Notes: generated from the letters alone by a model not told the origin. A DNA stretch of 64,000 nt from Rosenbergiella gaditana (GCF_018494065.1 NZ_JABBFR010000005.1:1-64000), one strand, 5' to 3'; numbered from the stretch's first letter, positions 33,907 through 45,022 are shown. Program-made: numbers and translations.

Positions 33907-34416
33907 ATGAGACTGACATCCAAAGGGCGTTACGCAGTCACCGCTATGTTAGACGTTGCGTTGCACTCACATGAAGGACCGGTACCGCTGGCGGATATTT
34001 CAGAGCGCCAAGGTATTTCGCTGTCGTACTTAGAGCAGTTGTTTTCGCGTCTTAGAAAACATGAGCTGGTGTCCAGTGTACGTGGACCGGGTGGTGGTTA
34101 TCTTCTCGGTCTACAAGCCGCTAATATCTCGGTGGGCGCCGTCATTATGGCCGTTGATGAGTCGGTTGACGCAACTAAATGCCAAGGTAAAGAAGGGTGT
34201 CAAGGGGGGGATCGTTGTTTAACGCACGCTCTGTGGCGCGACTTGAGCGACAGAATTAGTGACTTCTTAAATAATATTTCGCTGGCGGAATTGGTTAACA
34301 ACCAAGAAATTTTGGATGTTGCGGGTCGTCAAGCAACTGTCGATAATCGTCGATTTCAGCAATCTGGCCGCTTAGCCGAGAAAATCGATGTAAAGTTACG
34401 CGCAGTAGGCTCGTGA
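33907..34416 (+). CDS. iscR: Fe-S cluster assembly regulator IscR
   Basis: The 169-residue Rrf2-family regulator has an N-terminal winged helix ([20 protein letters not shown]) and the cluster-binding [16 protein letters not shown] segment with Cys92, Cys98, Cys104 and His107. When it holds a [2Fe-2S] cluster it represses isc genes. Two type-1 IscR sites precede it. The C-terminal tail is slightly longer than in E. coli (162 residues). Confidence 0.97.
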   Translation: MRLTSKGRYAVTAMLDVALHSHEGPVPLADISERQGISLSYLEQLFSRLRKHELVSSVRGPGGGYLLGLQAANISVGAVIMAVDESVDATKCQGKEGCQGGDRCLTHALWRDLSDRISDFLNNISLAELVNNQEILDVAGRQATVDNRRFQQSGRLAEKIDVKLRAVGS

Positions 34417-34491
34417 CCTTTTAGCCTTTATCGACCGTAAACTTTTATAAAATATAACATGCAATGAAGTGATGTACGGAGCTTAAGAGCA

Positions 34492-35706
34492 ATGAAATTA
34501 CCAATTTATCTCGACTACTCAGCGACGACACCTGTTGATGCTCGCGTTGCTGAAAAAATGATGCAATGTATGACCCAAGATGGCAATTTTGGTAACCCCG
34601 CATCACGTTCACACCGTTTCGGTTGGCAGGCGGAAGAGGCGGTGGATATCGCTCGTAACCAAGTTGCTGAACTGATTGGTGCAGATCCGCGTGAAATTGT
34701 CTTCACCTCTGGCGCAACCGAATCTGACAACTTAGCGATCAAAGGTGCCGCAACCTTTTACCAGAAGAAAGGTAAGCACGTTATTACGGTGAAAACTGAG
34801 CATAAAGCGGTACTGGATACCTGCCGTCAGCTGGAGCGCGAAGGGTTTGAAATTACTTACCTCTCTCCGCAAGCTAATGGTCTTATCACATTAGAGCAGT
34901 TCACCGCCGCGCTACGCGATGACACGGTGCTGGCTTCTGTGATGCACGTAAACAACGAAATTGGTGTGGTACAAGATATCGCAGGCCTGGGTGAGATTTG
35001 CCGTGCGAAAGGTATTATCTTCCACGTTGATGCTACCCAAAGCGTGGGTAAATTGCCGATTGATCTCTCGACGCTTAAAGTTGATTTAATGTCTTTTTCA
35101 GCCCACAAAATCTATGGTCCTAAAGGGATTGGTGGCTTATACGTGCGTCGTAAACCGCGTATTCGTCTAGAAGCCCAAATCCATGGTGGTGGTCACGAGC
35201 GTGGCATGCGTTCAGGAACCTTGCCTGTTCACCAAATCGTGGGCATGGGCGAAGCGTACCGTATTGCGAAAGAAGAGATGAGCACCGAAATGGCTCGCCT
35301 CAGCAAACTGCGTAGCCGCCTGTGGGATGGCCTGAAAGATATGGAAGAAGTATATCTTAATGGTGATCTAGAAAATGGTGCCCCAAACATTCTTAATGTC
35401 AGCTTTAACTACGTTGAAGGCGAATCACTAATTATGGCGCTGAAAGATTTAGCCGTATCATCTGGTTCTGCCTGTACCTCTGCAAGCTTAGAACCTTCCT
35501 ACGTGCTACGTGCATTAGGGATGAACGATGAACTGGCTCATAGCTCGATTCGTTTCTCTTTAGGGCGCTTTACTACCGAAGAAGAAGTCGATTACGCTAT
35601 CGATTTATGCCACAAATCTATCGGTCGCCTCCGTGACTTATCTCCATTGTGGGAGATGTTCAAAGCCGGCGTAGATTTAAATAGCATCGAATGGGCGCAC
35701 CACTAA
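34492..35706 (+). CDS. iscS: Cysteine desulfurase IscS
   Basis: The 404-residue PLP enzyme takes sulfur from cysteine and passes it to IscU and other acceptors. The PLP lysine is in [12 protein letters not shown] and the mobile catalytic Cys328 in [13 protein letters not shown]. Length and sequence equal E. coli IscS. It follows iscR by 75 bases and is closely followed by iscU. Confidence 0.98.
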   Translation: MKLPIYLDYSATTPVDARVAEKMMQCMTQDGNFGNPASRSHRFGWQAEEAVDIARNQVAELIGADPREIVFTSGATESDNLAIKGAATFYQKKGKHVITVKTEHKAVLDTCRQLEREGFEITYLSPQANGLITLEQFTAALRDDTVLASVMHVNNEIGVVQDIAGLGEICRAKGIIFHVDATQSVGKLPIDLSTLKVDLMSFSAHKIYGPKGIGGLYVRRKPRIRLEAQIHGGGHERGMRSGTLPVHQIVGMGEAYRIAKEEMSTEMARLSKLRSRLWDGLKDMEEVYLNGDLENGAPNILNVSFNYVEGESLIMALKDLAVSSGSACTSASLEPSYVLRALGMNDELAHSSIRFSLGRFTTEEEVDYAIDLCHKSIGRLRDLSPLWEMFKAGVDLNSIEWAHH

Positions 35707-35731
35707 TTTTTAGATTTCAGGAGAAAATATC

Positions 35732-36118
35732 ATGGCTTACAGCGAAAAAGTAATCGATCACTACGAAAATCCACGTAACGTGGGTTCATTTGATAACGCC
35801 GATCCAAGCGTCGGTAGCGGTATGGTTGGCGCACCCGCTTGTGGTGACGTGATGAAACTGCAAATCAAAGTTAGCGAAAGCGGTATTATCGAAGATGCGC
35901 GTTTTAAAACTTATGGTTGTGGTTCAGCAATTGCCTCAAGCTCGCTGATCACCGAGTGGGTAAAAGGCAAATCGTTAGACGAAGCGCAAAGCATCTCTAA
36001 TATGCAAATTGCTGAAGAACTTGAACTTCCGCCAGTGAAGATCCACTGTTCGATTCTGGCTGAAGATGCTATCAAAGCGGCTATCGATGACTACAAGAGC
36101 AAGAAAACCGCTAAGTAA
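35732..36118 (+). CDS. iscU: Fe-S cluster scaffold IscU
   Basis: The 128-residue scaffold assembles [2Fe-2S] clusters. Its three cluster cysteines are in GAPACGDVMK, FKTYGCGSA and KIHCSILAEDAIKAA, and the HscA-recognition segment LPPVK is present. AGGAG precedes the ATG. Confidence 0.98.
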   Translation: MAYSEKVIDHYENPRNVGSFDNADPSVGSGMVGAPACGDVMKLQIKVSESGIIEDARFKTYGCGSAIASSSLITEWVKGKSLDEAQSISNMQIAEELELPPVKIHCSILAEDAIKAAIDDYKSKKTAK

Positions 36119-36132
36119 GTTAGGGAGTTATC

Positions 36133-36456
36133 ATGTCAATTTCCCTGAGTGATTCAGCGGCAGCTCGTGTGAGCGCCTTCTTAACAAACCGCGGGCAGGG
36201 CGTTGGCCTTCGCCTGGCGGTACGCACCTCAGGGTGCTCAGGCATGGCTTACGTTCTAGAGTTTGTCGATGAATTACAGCCTGACGATCTTGTTTTCGAA
36301 GATAAAGGCGTTAAAGTGATTGTTGATGGAAAAAGCTTAGTTTACCTGGATGGTACGGAACTCGATTTCGTCAAAGAAGGCCTAAACGAAGGCTTTAAAT
36401 TTAACAATCCCAATGTCAAAGATGAATGCGGTTGTGGCGAAAGCTTTAACGTATAA
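36133..36456 (+). CDS. iscA: A-type Fe-S carrier IscA
   Basis: The 107-residue A-type carrier has the conserved cysteines in [14 protein letters not shown] and [11 protein letters not shown]. It delivers clusters or iron in the ISC pathway. A strong hairpin follows immediately and separates it from hscB. Confidence 0.97.
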   Translation: MSISLSDSAAARVSAFLTNRGQGVGLRLAVRTSGCSGMAYVLEFVDELQPDDLVFEDKGVKVIVDGKSLVYLDGTELDFVKEGLNEGFKFNNPNVKDECGCGESFNV

Positions 36457-36478
36457 CTTTGATGTCATACACTGATTT

Positions 36479-36518
36479 AACTCATCGCCCCAGCTCGCTG
36501 GGGCGATGAGTTTGTCTT
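36479..36518 (+). terminator. Terminator-like attenuator inside the isc operon
   Basis: A 16-base arm starting AACTCATCGCCCC (36479-36494) pairs with the arm ending GGGGCGATGAGTTT (36497-36512) around a very short loop. TTTGTCTT follows. It lies 18 bases before hscB, so it should reduce, but not abolish, transcription of hscBA-fdx-iscX. Confidence 0.8.
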
Positions 36519-36535
36519 ACGCGAACTGATAGCTT

Positions 36536-37051
36536 ATGAACTTTTTTACGCTGTTTGACCTGCCAGAAAGCTTCACGCTCGATACTTCATCATTAGCCGA
36601 GCGGTATCAAGCTTTGCAACGTCGTTATCACCCTGATAATTTTGCCACCCAGCCTGAAGCGGAACGCTTGCAGGCACTCACCTATGCGGCAAATATTAAC
36701 CAAGGTTATCAAGCTTTACGCAAGCCGTTACCTCGTGCTGAATATATCCTCTCATTGCATGGTTATGACATCAATAACGAACAACATACTCTGCACGATA
36801 CCGAGTTTCTGATGGCGCAACTGACGCTAAGAGAAACGCTGGAAGAAATCGAACAGCAACAGGATGGTGAGGCATTAACGCGTTATTTGAGCGATATCAA
36901 ACAGCAGCATAAAACGTTAATGAGCCTTGTCGCGCAGCAACTTGCCGAGCAACTGTGGCAGCAAGCCGCCGATACAGTGCGTAAACTCCGTTTCTTCTCC
37001 AGACTTGCCGAGCATGCCGAGGCACTGGAAGAGAAATGGCTCGATTTTTAA
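36536..37051 (+). CDS. hscB: Co-chaperone HscB
   Basis: The 171-residue J-domain protein has the HPD motif in RRYHPDNF near residue 33 and a C-terminal three-helix domain that binds IscU. It stimulates HscA ATPase. E. coli HscB is also 171 residues. It begins after the internal hairpin and is followed by hscA after nine bases. Confidence 0.96.
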   Translation: MNFFTLFDLPESFTLDTSSLAERYQALQRRYHPDNFATQPEAERLQALTYAANINQGYQALRKPLPRAEYILSLHGYDINNEQHTLHDTEFLMAQLTLRETLEEIEQQQDGEALTRYLSDIKQQHKTLMSLVAQQLAEQLWQQAADTVRKLRFFSRLAEHAEALEEKWLDF

Positions 37052-37060
37052 GGACAAACG

Positions 37061-38911
37061 ATGGCGTTACTTCAAATCAGCGAACCTGGCCTGAGCTCAG
37101 TTCCGCACCAGCGTCGTTTAGCCGCTGGTATCGACTTGGGGACCACTCACTCATTAGTTGCCACGGTACGTAGTGGGCAAACGACGACCTTGGTCGATGC
37201 ACAAGGGCGTGATCTGCTGCCGTCCGTCGTGCGTTATACCTCGGATGAGACTATCGTTGGTTGGCCGGCCCGTGAACAAGCGGTGACTGATCCGGCTCAC
37301 ACCTTCAGTTCTGTTAAACGTCTGCTCGGCCGCTCGCTGGCGGATGTCCAACAGCGTTATCCGCAACTGCCTTACCATTTCCATGCTAGCGAAAACGGTT
37401 TACCGCTGATGTCCACGCCGGTCGGGCAGGTTAACCCTATTTCCGTTTCTTCAGAGATCCTATCGACACTTGCTAAGCGAGCGGAAGAGACCTTGGGCGG
37501 CGAGCTGGAAGGCGTTGTGATCACCGTTCCGGCATACTTTGACGATGCACAACGTCAAGGTACTAAAGATGCGGCTCGCTTAGCCGGTCTGAAGGTATTA
37601 CGTCTGTTGAATGAACCGACTGCCGCTGCCGTGGCATACGGCTTGGATTCTGGTCAAGAAGGCGTTATCGCCGTGTATGACTTAGGCGGTGGCACCTTTG
37701 ATATCTCTATTCTGCGCTTAAGCCGTGGTGTATTTGAAGTGCTCGCAACCGGCGGCGACTCTGCGCTGGGGGGAGATGACTTCGATCAGCTGGTGGCGCA
37801 ATGGATTCAACAACAAGCCGGTATCACGGATCTCTCTGACCGTCATTTACTGCGCGAAGTGTTAGATGTCGCGACACAGGCTAAAATTGACTTAAGCAGT
37901 GCGTCTGAAACGCAGATCACGGTCGGTGACTGGACAGGTGAATTAACCCGCGAGCAGTTCGAGCAGCTGATTGCGCCGTTAATCAAGCGTACCTTAATCG
38001 CATGCCGGCGTACGGTGAAAGATGCGGGTATCGAAGAAGATGAGATCGCGCAAGTGGTAATGGTCGGTGGATCAACCCGCGTTCCGGCAGTGCGTGAACG
38101 TGTGGGCGAGTTCTTTTCTCGTGAGCCATTAACCTCAATCGATCCCGATAAAGTGGTCGCGCTCGGTGCGGCGGTCCAAGCGGATATTCTTGTCGGAAAC
38201 AAACCGGATAGCGAAATGCTGCTGCTGGATGTTATCCCGCTTTCGCTTGGTCTAGAAACTATGGGCGGCTTAGCCGAAAAAGTTATTCCGCGCAATACCA
38301 CTATCCCCGTTGCGCGTGCGCAAGAGTTCACCACCTTTAAAGATGGTCAAACGGCAATGAGTATCCACGTGCTACAAGGCGAACGCGAATTGGTGGAAGA
38401 TTGCCGCTCGTTAGCACGCTTTGCTTTACGAGGTATCCCGGCGATGCCTGCGGGTGGCGCACATATCCGTGTGACTTTCCAAGTTGATGCCGATGGATTA
38501 CTCAGCGTCAGTGCGATGGAAAAATCCACGGGCGTGGAAGCATCCATTCAAGTGAAGCCCTCCTATGGGCTGACCGAAAATGAGATTGCGAGTATGCTTA
38601 CCGACTCGATGACGCATGCTCGGGATGATATTTCAGCCCGTAAACTGGCTGAACAAAAAGTCGATGGCTTACGCGTGCTAGAAAGTTTAGACGGTGCGTT
38701 AGCAGAAGATGCCGCACTGCTCAGTGAAGAAGAACAGCAAGCAATTTCGTTAGCGCAAAAGGTCTTACGCGAGGCTATCGCAGGCTCTGAAGCGCAACCT
38801 ATTGCTGAAGCAATAAAACAACTCGATCAAGTAACCCAGAATTTCGCCGCGCAACGGATGGATAAGTCTATTCGTCGAGCGTTGACCGGACATTCTGTGG
38901 ATGAGGTTTAA
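37061..38911 (+). CDS. hscA: Fe-S assembly chaperone HscA
   Basis: The 616-residue Hsp70 has an N-terminal ATPase domain ([43 protein letters not shown]) and a C-terminal substrate domain. It moves clusters from IscU with HscB. E. coli HscA is the same length. It is coupled to fdx. Confidence 0.97.
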   Translation: MALLQISEPGLSSVPHQRRLAAGIDLGTTHSLVATVRSGQTTTLVDAQGRDLLPSVVRYTSDETIVGWPAREQAVTDPAHTFSSVKRLLGRSLADVQQRYPQLPYHFHASENGLPLMSTPVGQVNPISVSSEILSTLAKRAEETLGGELEGVVITVPAYFDDAQRQGTKDAARLAGLKVLRLLNEPTAAAVAYGLDSGQEGVIAVYDLGGGTFDISILRLSRGVFEVLATGGDSALGGDDFDQLVAQWIQQQAGITDLSDRHLLREVLDVATQAKIDLSSASETQITVGDWTGELTREQFEQLIAPLIKRTLIACRRTVKDAGIEEDEIAQVVMVGGSTRVPAVRERVGEFFSREPLTSIDPDKVVALGAAVQADILVGNKPDSEMLLLDVIPLSLGLETMGGLAEKVIPRNTTIPVARAQEFTTFKDGQTAMSIHVLQGERELVEDCRSLARFALRGIPAMPAGGAHIRVTFQVDADGLLSVSAMEKSTGVEASIQVKPSYGLTENEIASMLTDSMTHARDDISARKLAEQKVDGLRVLESLDGALAEDAALLSEEEQQAISLAQKVLREAIAGSEAQPIAEAIKQLDQVTQNFAAQRMDKSIRRALTGHSVDEV

Positions 38912-38913
38912 TT

Positions 38914-39249
38914 ATGCCAAAAGTAGTGATTTTACCCCACGCCGATTTATTACCGGATGGCGGTGTTTATGATGCGACCCCTGGAGAAACTATCCTTGAT
39001 GTCGCTTTACGGAATGGGATTGATGTCGAGCATGCCTGCGAAAAATCCTGTGCCTGTACCACTTGCCACTGCGTGGTACGTGAAGGTTTTGACTCCTTAG
39101 TAGAGAGTACCGAGCTTGAAGACGACATGCTGGATAAAGCATGGGGACTAGAGCCAGAAAGCCGGTTAAGTTGCCAAGCACGGGTGACCGACGAAGACCT
39201 CACCGTCGAATTCCCACGCTATACCGTGAACCACGCACGGGAACACTAA
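38914..39249 (+). CDS. fdx: ISC-type [2Fe-2S] ferredoxin
   Basis: The 111-residue adrenodoxin-like ferredoxin carries the cluster pattern [12 protein letters not shown], with a fourth Cys in SRLSCQARV. It supplies electrons for cluster assembly. It starts two bases after the hscA stop. Confidence 0.97.
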   Translation: MPKVVILPHADLLPDGGVYDATPGETILDVALRNGIDVEHACEKSCACTTCHCVVREGFDSLVESTELEDDMLDKAWGLEPESRLSCQARVTDEDLTVEFPRYTVNHAREH

Positions 39250-39259
39250 TTTATTCCTT

Positions 39260-39288
39260 ATCGGGCCAGACTTATCCTCTGGCCCGAT
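39260..39288 (+). promoter_or_regulatory. Intercistronic hairpin between fdx and iscX
   Basis: ATCGGGCCAGA and TCTGGCCCGAT form an 11-bp perfect stem with a seven-base loop. No T-run follows. It may stabilise the fdx end of the mRNA or act as a weak stop. Confidence 0.6.
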
Positions 39289-39307
39289 TGCTATGGAGAA
39301 AATAAGT

Positions 39308-39508
39308 ATGTCGATAAAATGGACAGATAGTCGCGAGATCGGTGAAGCCTTATACGATCTCTATCCGCAGATGGATCCCAAAACGGTACGATTTACTGAT
39401 CTGCATGCCTGGATCTGTGAATTAGAGGGCTTTGATGATAACCCTAACGCATCAAACGAAAAGATCTTAGAAGCCATTTTGTTAGTCTGGATTGACGAAT
39501 ACGAATAA
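39308..39508 (+). CDS. iscX: Fe-S assembly adaptor IscX
   Basis: The 66-residue acidic protein has the E. coli length and motif [17 protein letters not shown] followed by [14 protein letters not shown]. It binds IscS and tunes cluster assembly as an iron or adaptor protein. The ATG at 39308 has GGAG upstream. Confidence 0.95.
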   Translation: MSIKWTDSREIGEALYDLYPQMDPKTVRFTDLHAWICELEGFDDNPNASNEKILEAILLVWIDEYE

Positions 39509-39523
39509 TTTTAGGAGTCAGTG

Positions 39524-40807
39524 ATGACCACAGCCATGCATTTACACTTAAGTCAGCAACCCGCAGCAGAGTGCTGGGGTGCGAAGGCCTTAATGAGCCC
39601 CCATGCTGAAGGAATGAAGATTCATCTCGGTGATGCAGAGAAAAATAGCGCCATTCAGCGCGCGGCACGTAAGCTTGATCAACAATCGATTCGCCAAGTC
39701 GTGCTGGCTGGCGAGGGGTGGGATCTTGAAGCCTGTTGGGCTTTCTGGCAAGGATTTCGCTCACCAAAAGGGCAACGCGACGTTACTTGGCCAACGCTCT
39801 CTGAAGCAGATCGCACCGAGCTTGATCATCGCTTAACCATTATTGATTGGGTACGAGATACCATCAATAAACCAGCTGAAGATCTTGGCCCTCAAGACTT
39901 AGCGCGCTCAGTGGTCGATCTACTTAATGGGATTGCGCCGGATGCCGTGACTTATCGTATTCTTAAGGGTGACGAGTTACGTGAACAGGGCTACCTAGGA
40001 TTGCATACTGTAGGGCGTGCCTCAAGCCGCTCACCGGCGCTATTAACCCTGGATTACAATCCAAGTGGTGATGATGCTGCACCGGTTTTTGCCTGCTTAG
40101 TGGGGAAAGGGATTACGTTTGATACCGGTGGTTATAGCCTTAAACCGAGCACGCCGATGGACTCGATGAAATCAGATATGGGCGGCGCGGCAACCTTGAC
40201 TGGTGCGTTAGCACTCGCGATTGCTCGCGGCTTGAATAAGCGTGTGAAGCTTATTCTGTGTTGTGCGGATAATATGGTGAACGGTAATGCGATGCGTCTT
40301 GGCGATATCATCCATTATCGTAATGGTAAATCGGTTGAGGTGATGAACACTGATGCGGAAGGCCGTTTAGTGTTAGCGGACGGATTGATCGATGCCAGCG
40401 CACAACAGCCTGAATTATTAATTGATGCGGCAACGTTGACTGGCGCGGCTAAAATGGCATTGGGTAATGATTATCATGCTTTATTCAGTTTTGACGATAT
40501 TGCCGCGCAATCTCTCCTTCACAGCGCAGACATAGAAGGCGAGAGCTTCTGGCGTTTGCCACTCGCGGAGTTCCACCGTCAGCACCTACCTTCAAACTTT
40601 GCTGATCTGAATAATATTGCAAGTCCAGCGCATACCGCTGGAGCGAGCAGTGCAGCAGCCTTTTTATCTTGGTTTGTGGCTGAGTATAAAAAAGGATGGC
40701 TACATATCGACTGTTCAGCGACCTACCGTAAGTCAGCGGTTGATCAGTGGTCAGCGGGGGCGACTGGGATTGGTGTGCGTACCTTAGCAAACCTATTATT
40801 AAAATAA
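39524..40807 (+). CDS. pepB: Peptidase B
   Basis: The 427-residue M17 leucyl aminopeptidase has the metal-site blocks [15 protein letters not shown] and the family signature [13 protein letters not shown]. It acts on peptides with a preference for acidic or certain N-terminal residues. AGGAGT lies six bases before the ATG at 39524. It lies after iscX, as in E. coli. Confidence 0.95.
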   Translation: MTTAMHLHLSQQPAAECWGAKALMSPHAEGMKIHLGDAEKNSAIQRAARKLDQQSIRQVVLAGEGWDLEACWAFWQGFRSPKGQRDVTWPTLSEADRTELDHRLTIIDWVRDTINKPAEDLGPQDLARSVVDLLNGIAPDAVTYRILKGDELREQGYLGLHTVGRASSRSPALLTLDYNPSGDDAAPVFACLVGKGITFDTGGYSLKPSTPMDSMKSDMGGAATLTGALALAIARGLNKRVKLILCCADNMVNGNAMRLGDIIHYRNGKSVEVMNTDAEGRLVLADGLIDASAQQPELLIDAATLTGAAKMALGNDYHALFSFDDIAAQSLLHSADIEGESFWRLPLAEFHRQHLPSNFADLNNIASPAHTAGASSAAAFLSWFVAEYKKGWLHIDCSATYRKSAVDQWSAGATGIGVRTLANLLLK

Positions 40808-40850
40808 TCTGCGGGGCAGGCGCGTAGCCTGCTGATTGCGAGAGCACATT

Positions 40851-41618
40851 ATGCCAGTTGAATTGGAAAAACTGTTGGAGCAGGCGGCGACAGAGCCAGC
40901 GTTTCGGCCTGCTTTTTTTCAGGTATTACTGGACGCTGATGTCTGGGTTTTAGGCCGCAGCGTTGAACAACACTTGACTGCCGAGTCGGGCGTCGAATTG
41001 ACGCATTGGGAGAAAGCGGATGGCCAGAGCGTCATTCCTTTTTTTACCTCAGAACAGGTCCTTAATGAGGTCTGCGAGTCTGGGGAACCTTGGGTTAAAC
41101 TTCCTGTAAAAACCTTATTTGAGCTGACACGGGGAGAGAATCTATTCCTCAATCCTAAACGGAGCACAGGTAAAGAATTTTCCGCCAGCGAGATTGCGGC
41201 CTTACTAGACAATCGCGGCGATGCGCTTTCTGAACAGCGCGTCATTGAAGGCGGAGAAACATTGCTGGTCTCGGCGATCGATGAACCGCCTGCGCAGCTC
41301 GTCAGCTCGCTTACTACACTCTTTGCCGGGCTTAAGCCGGTGCGTCGTGCTTTTCTCGCTGAAATCCGTGAAGGGGAAGGGCTACCGACCAATTTACTGC
41401 TAGGGATTGAAGCGGATGAAGGGATTGATGCGATTATCCAGCAAGCGGGTCAGGTCGCAGTAGACACGTTACCGGATGATGCGTTGATCGACCTGTGTGA
41501 AGTCACTGCCCAGCCTTCGGGTGTGAGTCACTTTTTTACTGCGCATATTACGCCATTCTACGAACGCCGTTGGGGCAGTTTTCTGCGTGATTTTAAAGGC
41601 AGTCAACGGATCTTATAA
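40851..41618 (+). CDS. sseB: Serine sensitivity enhancing protein SseB
   Basis: The 255-residue protein matches E. coli SseB (258), with LEKLLEQAATEPAFRPAFFQ near the start and RRWGSFLRDFKG near the end. Its molecular role is unclear; it is linked genetically to the sulfurtransferase SseA, which lies convergent to it. The ATG at 40851 gives MPVELEKL as in relatives. Confidence 0.9.
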   Translation: MPVELEKLLEQAATEPAFRPAFFQVLLDADVWVLGRSVEQHLTAESGVELTHWEKADGQSVIPFFTSEQVLNEVCESGEPWVKLPVKTLFELTRGENLFLNPKRSTGKEFSASEIAALLDNRGDALSEQRVIEGGETLLVSAIDEPPAQLVSSLTTLFAGLKPVRRAFLAEIREGEGLPTNLLLGIEADEGIDAIIQQAGQVAVDTLPDDALIDLCEVTAQPSGVSHFFTAHITPFYERRWGSFLRDFKGSQRIL

Positions 41619-41620
41619 TA

Positions 41621-41642
41621 AAACCGGGCTTGCCCGGTTTTT
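41621..41642. terminator. Terminator between sseB and sseA
   Basis: AAACCGGGC and GCCCGGTTT close a 9-bp stem around TT, and TT follows. It serves the convergent pair. Confidence 0.85.
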
Positions 41643-41648
41643 GCCTCG

Positions 41649-42491
41649 CTAGGGTCTAACGGGTAAATCATCGCGACTTCCCCACTCTCCCCATGAACCA
41701 TCGTAAAGACTCACATGTGGCTGCCCGAGTTGGTACAGGGCCAGCAGCAATACCACGGCGGTAACACCTGAACCACAGGTCACGACGGCAGGTTGAGTGA
41801 TATCGACCCCCGCCTCTTCAAATAGGGCTTGTAGGCTCTCATTATTTTTGAGACGTCCATTACTTACCAATTGATCCCAGGGAAGATTAAGACTGTTAGG
41901 GATATGCCCACGACGTAGCCTTGGGCGCGGTTCATCGGCTTCGGCGTTAAAGCGAGGGGCAGAACGCGCATCAATAATTTGAGTGCCGCCCTCATGACTC
42001 AGTACTAACATTTTAGTAAGAGGAACCACGGCATCTTCAGTCACTTGGGCCTCAAATTGCGTCGTGGACAGGGAGACTTCGCCGGTCGCTAGAGGTAAGT
42101 TTGCCTGTTGCCAAGCTTGTAAGCCGCCAGCCAATATCGACACATTCTCGACACCGAAGTGGCGTAACATCCACCATGCCCGGGGCGCAGAAAAGAGGTT
42201 TCCTTCATCATAAACGATAAGGTGTTTTTCATGATCGACCCCTAGCTCCCGCATCGCCACCGCAAAGTGATCCGCGCGAGGCAACATATGGGGATAGGGA
42301 CTTTGGTGATCAGAGAGATGTTCGATATTAAAGAATACTGCCTCAGGGAGATGGCCGGCACGGTATTCGCTCCGAACGTCACGAATCCGTTCTTGGCCCG
42401 GCGGTAGCAAGCGGGCATCTACTATCTGAACCCCGCTATCGTCGAGGTGGTCAGCCAGCCATTGCGGCGTGACAAAAACAGTATGACTCAT
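41649..42491 (-). CDS. sseA: 3-mercaptopyruvate sulfurtransferase
   Basis: The 280-residue double-rhodanese protein transfers sulfur from 3-mercaptopyruvate to acceptors. The active Cys is in VTCGSGVTAVVLLLAL, and the N-terminal inactive rhodanese repeat has HLIVYDEGNLFSAPRAWW. The ATG at 42491 (MSHTVFVTPQWL) is chosen because GGAGAG lies upstream and relatives begin there. In E. coli yfhM and pbpC lie between it and ndk; here they are absent. Confidence 0.94.
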   Translation of the reverse strand: MSHTVFVTPQWLADHLDDSGVQIVDARLLPPGQERIRDVRSEYRAGHLPEAVFFNIEHLSDHQSPYPHMLPRADHFAVAMRELGVDHEKHLIVYDEGNLFSAPRAWWMLRHFGVENVSILAGGLQAWQQANLPLATGEVSLSTTQFEAQVTEDAVVPLTKMLVLSHEGGTQIIDARSAPRFNAEADEPRPRLRRGHIPNSLNLPWDQLVSNGRLKNNESLQALFEEAGVDITQPAVVTCGSGVTAVVLLLALYQLGQPHVSLYDGSWGEWGSRDDLPVRP

Positions 42492-42764
42492 AGTCTCTCC
42501 ACTCCTAAAAACGTCAAGATGAATAGAGTGACAAAGCCCGCTCAATTTGTCACGGAGCTTTTTAGTCTGCTTAACGTTAAACGCTGAATACTGTGATAAG
42601 CCGCGAAGGAAGAAGAAAATCGGTGCAAAATGATAAAAAATAATGGATTAACCTAGGCAACGACGCGTTTGCCACCTATAATCGGCGCCGTTTCTCACTA
42701 TCGTCGTGAGTCCAACGTGACAGAACGGCGATAGGGTATTTTGCAAGCTCAGACTGAGGTCACT

Positions 42765-43196
42765 ATGACAATCGAACGTACTTTTTCTATCATTAAGCCA
42801 AACGCCGTTGCTAAAAATGTAATTGGTGCAATCTACAACCGTTTTGAAAGCGCTGGCTTCAAAATCGTGGGCGCTAAAATGCTGCAACTGACTAAAGAGC
42901 AAGCAGAAGGCTTCTACGCTGAGCATAAAGGCCGTCCATTCTTTGATGGTCTGGTTGAGTTCATGACTTCTGGTCCAGTAGTTGTTTCTGTACTAGAAGG
43001 CGAAAACGCTATCCAACGTCATCGTGATCTGATGGGTGCAACTAACCCAGATAACGCATTAGCAGGAACTCTGCGTGCTGATTACGCTGATAGCTTCACC
43101 GAAAATGCAACTCACGGTTCTGATTCTGTTGAGTCTGCTGCACGTGAAATTGCTTACTTTTTCTCTGCTGAAGAAGTGTGTGCACGTACTCGTTAA
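42765..43196 (+). CDS. ndk: Nucleoside diphosphate kinase
   Basis: The 143-residue enzyme balances nucleoside triphosphates. Its phospho-accepting His is in [12 protein letters not shown], and the N-terminus [15 protein letters not shown] is standard. GAGGTC precedes the ATG at 42765. It ends at two successive hairpins, the second a strong terminator. Confidence 0.97.
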   Translation: MTIERTFSIIKPNAVAKNVIGAIYNRFESAGFKIVGAKMLQLTKEQAEGFYAEHKGRPFFDGLVEFMTSGPVVVSVLEGENAIQRHRDLMGATNPDNALAGTLRADYADSFTENATHGSDSVESAAREIAYFFSAEEVCARTR

Positions 43197-43252
43197 TTTT
43201 TTAACTAGCCGCACACAGTACATTCGCATCTGTTAGCAGATGATGTACAATA

Positions 43253-43288
43253 CGCACCCCCTTGCACTGTGAGGGGGTGCGTTTTTTT
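43253..43288 (+). terminator. Terminator of ndk
   Basis: CGCACCCCCT and AGGGGGTGCG form a 10-bp stem followed by seven T. A second hairpin (GTACAT/ATGTAC with CATCTG/CAGATG, about 43217-43249) lies just before it. Confidence 0.92.
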
Positions 43289-43344
43289 AAATTTTCAATT
43301 CCTGTTACGAGCCATAACGTGTAACAACGAGGCCAGAGATTATT

Positions 43345-44514
43345 ATGTCAGACTCTATCACTACCCCAGAAATTTTCGCGCCAGCATCTTCGCCTGTTAA
43401 CGCTACCAAGGTCAATTTACTCGACCTGAATCGCACAGAAATGCGTAAATTTGTCGCCTCCTTAGGCGAAAAACCCTTCCGCGCAGATCAGATTATGAAG
43501 TGGATTTACCACTACTGCTGTGACGATTTTGAGCAAATGACAGACATCAACAAAAAATTTCGTCAAAAGCTCAGTGATATGGCGGAGATCCGCGCACCCG
43601 AAGTTGCCGAAGAGATGCGTTCTTCCGATGGCACCATCAAGTGGGCGATACGAGTCGGCGACCAATTGGTTGAGACGGTTTATATTCCAGAGAAAGACCG
43701 TGCCACTCTGTGTGTCTCTTCGCAAGTTGGCTGCGCCTTGGAATGTAAGTTCTGCTCGACTGCGCAACAGGGATTTAACCGCAACTTAAAAGTCTCAGAA
43801 ATTATCGGTCAGGTATGGCGTGCGGCGAAAATAATCGGTGCAGCGAAAGTGACAGGGCAGCGTCCAATCACTAACGTGGTAATGATGGGGATGGGTGAAC
43901 CCTTACTTAACCTGACTCACGTCGTACCGGCGATGGAAATCATGCTCGACGATTTCGGGTTTGGTTTATCAAAGCGTCGCGTCACGCTATCGACATCCGG
44001 CGTGGTCCCTGCCTTAGATAAGCTGGGTGATATGATTGATGTGGCTTTAGCCATCTCACTGCATGCTTCCAATGATAAAGTGCGTGACGAAATCGTGCCG
44101 ATCAATAAGAAGTATAACATTGAAGCTTTCTTGGCCGCGGTGAAACGTTACATTGGTAAGTCCAATGCCAACCAAGGTCGGGTAACCATTGAGTACGTGA
44201 TGCTAGACCACGTCAATGACAGCACCGATGATGCCCATGAATTAGCGGAATTACTGAAAGATACGCCATGTAAAATTAACTTAATCCCATGGAACCCCTT
44301 CCCAGGAGCGCCCTATGGACGGAGTTCAAACAGCCGTATCGACCGTTTTTCAAAAGTGTTGATGGATTATGGCTTTACCACCATTGTGCGTAAGACGCGT
44401 GGCGACGATATCGATGCGGCGTGTGGCCAGTTAGCCGGTGATGTTATCGATCGGACTAAGCGTACCTTACGTAAAAAAATGGCAGGTGAACAAATTTCTG
44501 TGAAAGCCCTCTAG
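43345..44514 (+). CDS. rlmN: Dual-specificity 23S rRNA/tRNA methyltransferase RlmN
   Basis: The 389-residue radical-SAM enzyme makes 2-methyladenosine at A2503 of 23S rRNA and A37 of tRNAs. The CxxxCxxC cluster motif is Cys130-Cys134-Cys137, with the second catalytic Cys in [10 protein letters not shown] near the C-terminus. E. coli RlmN is 384 residues. It is followed by the pilW-like gene. Confidence 0.96.
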   Translation: MSDSITTPEIFAPASSPVNATKVNLLDLNRTEMRKFVASLGEKPFRADQIMKWIYHYCCDDFEQMTDINKKFRQKLSDMAEIRAPEVAEEMRSSDGTIKWAIRVGDQLVETVYIPEKDRATLCVSSQVGCALECKFCSTAQQGFNRNLKVSEIIGQVWRAAKIIGAAKVTGQRPITNVVMMGMGEPLLNLTHVVPAMEIMLDDFGFGLSKRRVTLSTSGVVPALDKLGDMIDVALAISLHASNDKVRDEIVPINKKYNIEAFLAAVKRYIGKSNANQGRVTIEYVMLDHVNDSTDDAHELAELLKDTPCKINLIPWNPFPGAPYGRSSNSRIDRFSKVLMDYGFTTIVRKTRGDDIDAACGQLAGDVIDRTKRTLRKKMAGEQISVKAL

Positions 44515-44593
44515 TCATCAGCGAAAGGGTAAGGCTTCGCTTCTTCTATTCTGTCATCCTTAAACTTTGGTCAAGGGTGATAAGGGGAAGCGA

Positions 44594-45022
44594 ATGGATA
44601 AATGGAAAGTGCTGGTGTTTACCATCCTTCTCGTAGGATGTCACCCTCATCCAGGGGTTGAACACAGCGTAGCGTTGCGCCTTTACCTTGGGGAACAGTA
44701 TCTCCAACTTAATCAACTGAACCACGCAGCACGTAATTTTCGAAAAGTCACCGAGTTGCAACCGAAAAATGGTCAAGGGTGGTGGGGCTTAGCGCAGATA
44801 GCTGCTCAGCAAGGTGATACCTCAACCGCACTCTCCTATTATCAACGTGCTTTTCAGATGGCTCCAGAAAATACCCGGCTAAGTAATAATTACGGTGCTT
44901 TTCTTTGTACTTTAGGGCAGTATGATGAAGCTCGACGTATTGTTAAACGTGATGAAAAAACAATAGGTAATGAAAACAGTGGACCGGAAAACCGCTCTCG
45001 GTACCCCTGTTTACCTGATTAA
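44594..45022 (+). pseudogene. PilW/PilF-like TPR lipoprotein, C-terminally truncated
   Basis: The 142-residue reading begins MDKWKVLVFTILLVGC, a lipoprotein signal with lipobox LVGC, and continues with about two and a half TPR repeats (ALRLYLGEQYLQLNQLNHAARNF; WWGLAQIAAQQGDTSTALSYY; NNYGAFLCTLGQYDEARR). It then runs into a non-TPR tail and stops. PilW-type proteins in this position (between rlmN and rodZ) are normally about 250 residues, so the C-terminal half is lost. Bases 45023-45291 hold no continuation that I can follow. In other bacteria PilF/PilW supports type IV pilin secretin assembly. Confidence 0.75.

Noticed and set aside
37843..38334. A 163-codon minus-strand frame
   Set aside because: Antisense shadow of hscA with no homology.
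40919..41392. A 157-codon minus-strand frame
   Set aside because: Antisense shadow of sseB.
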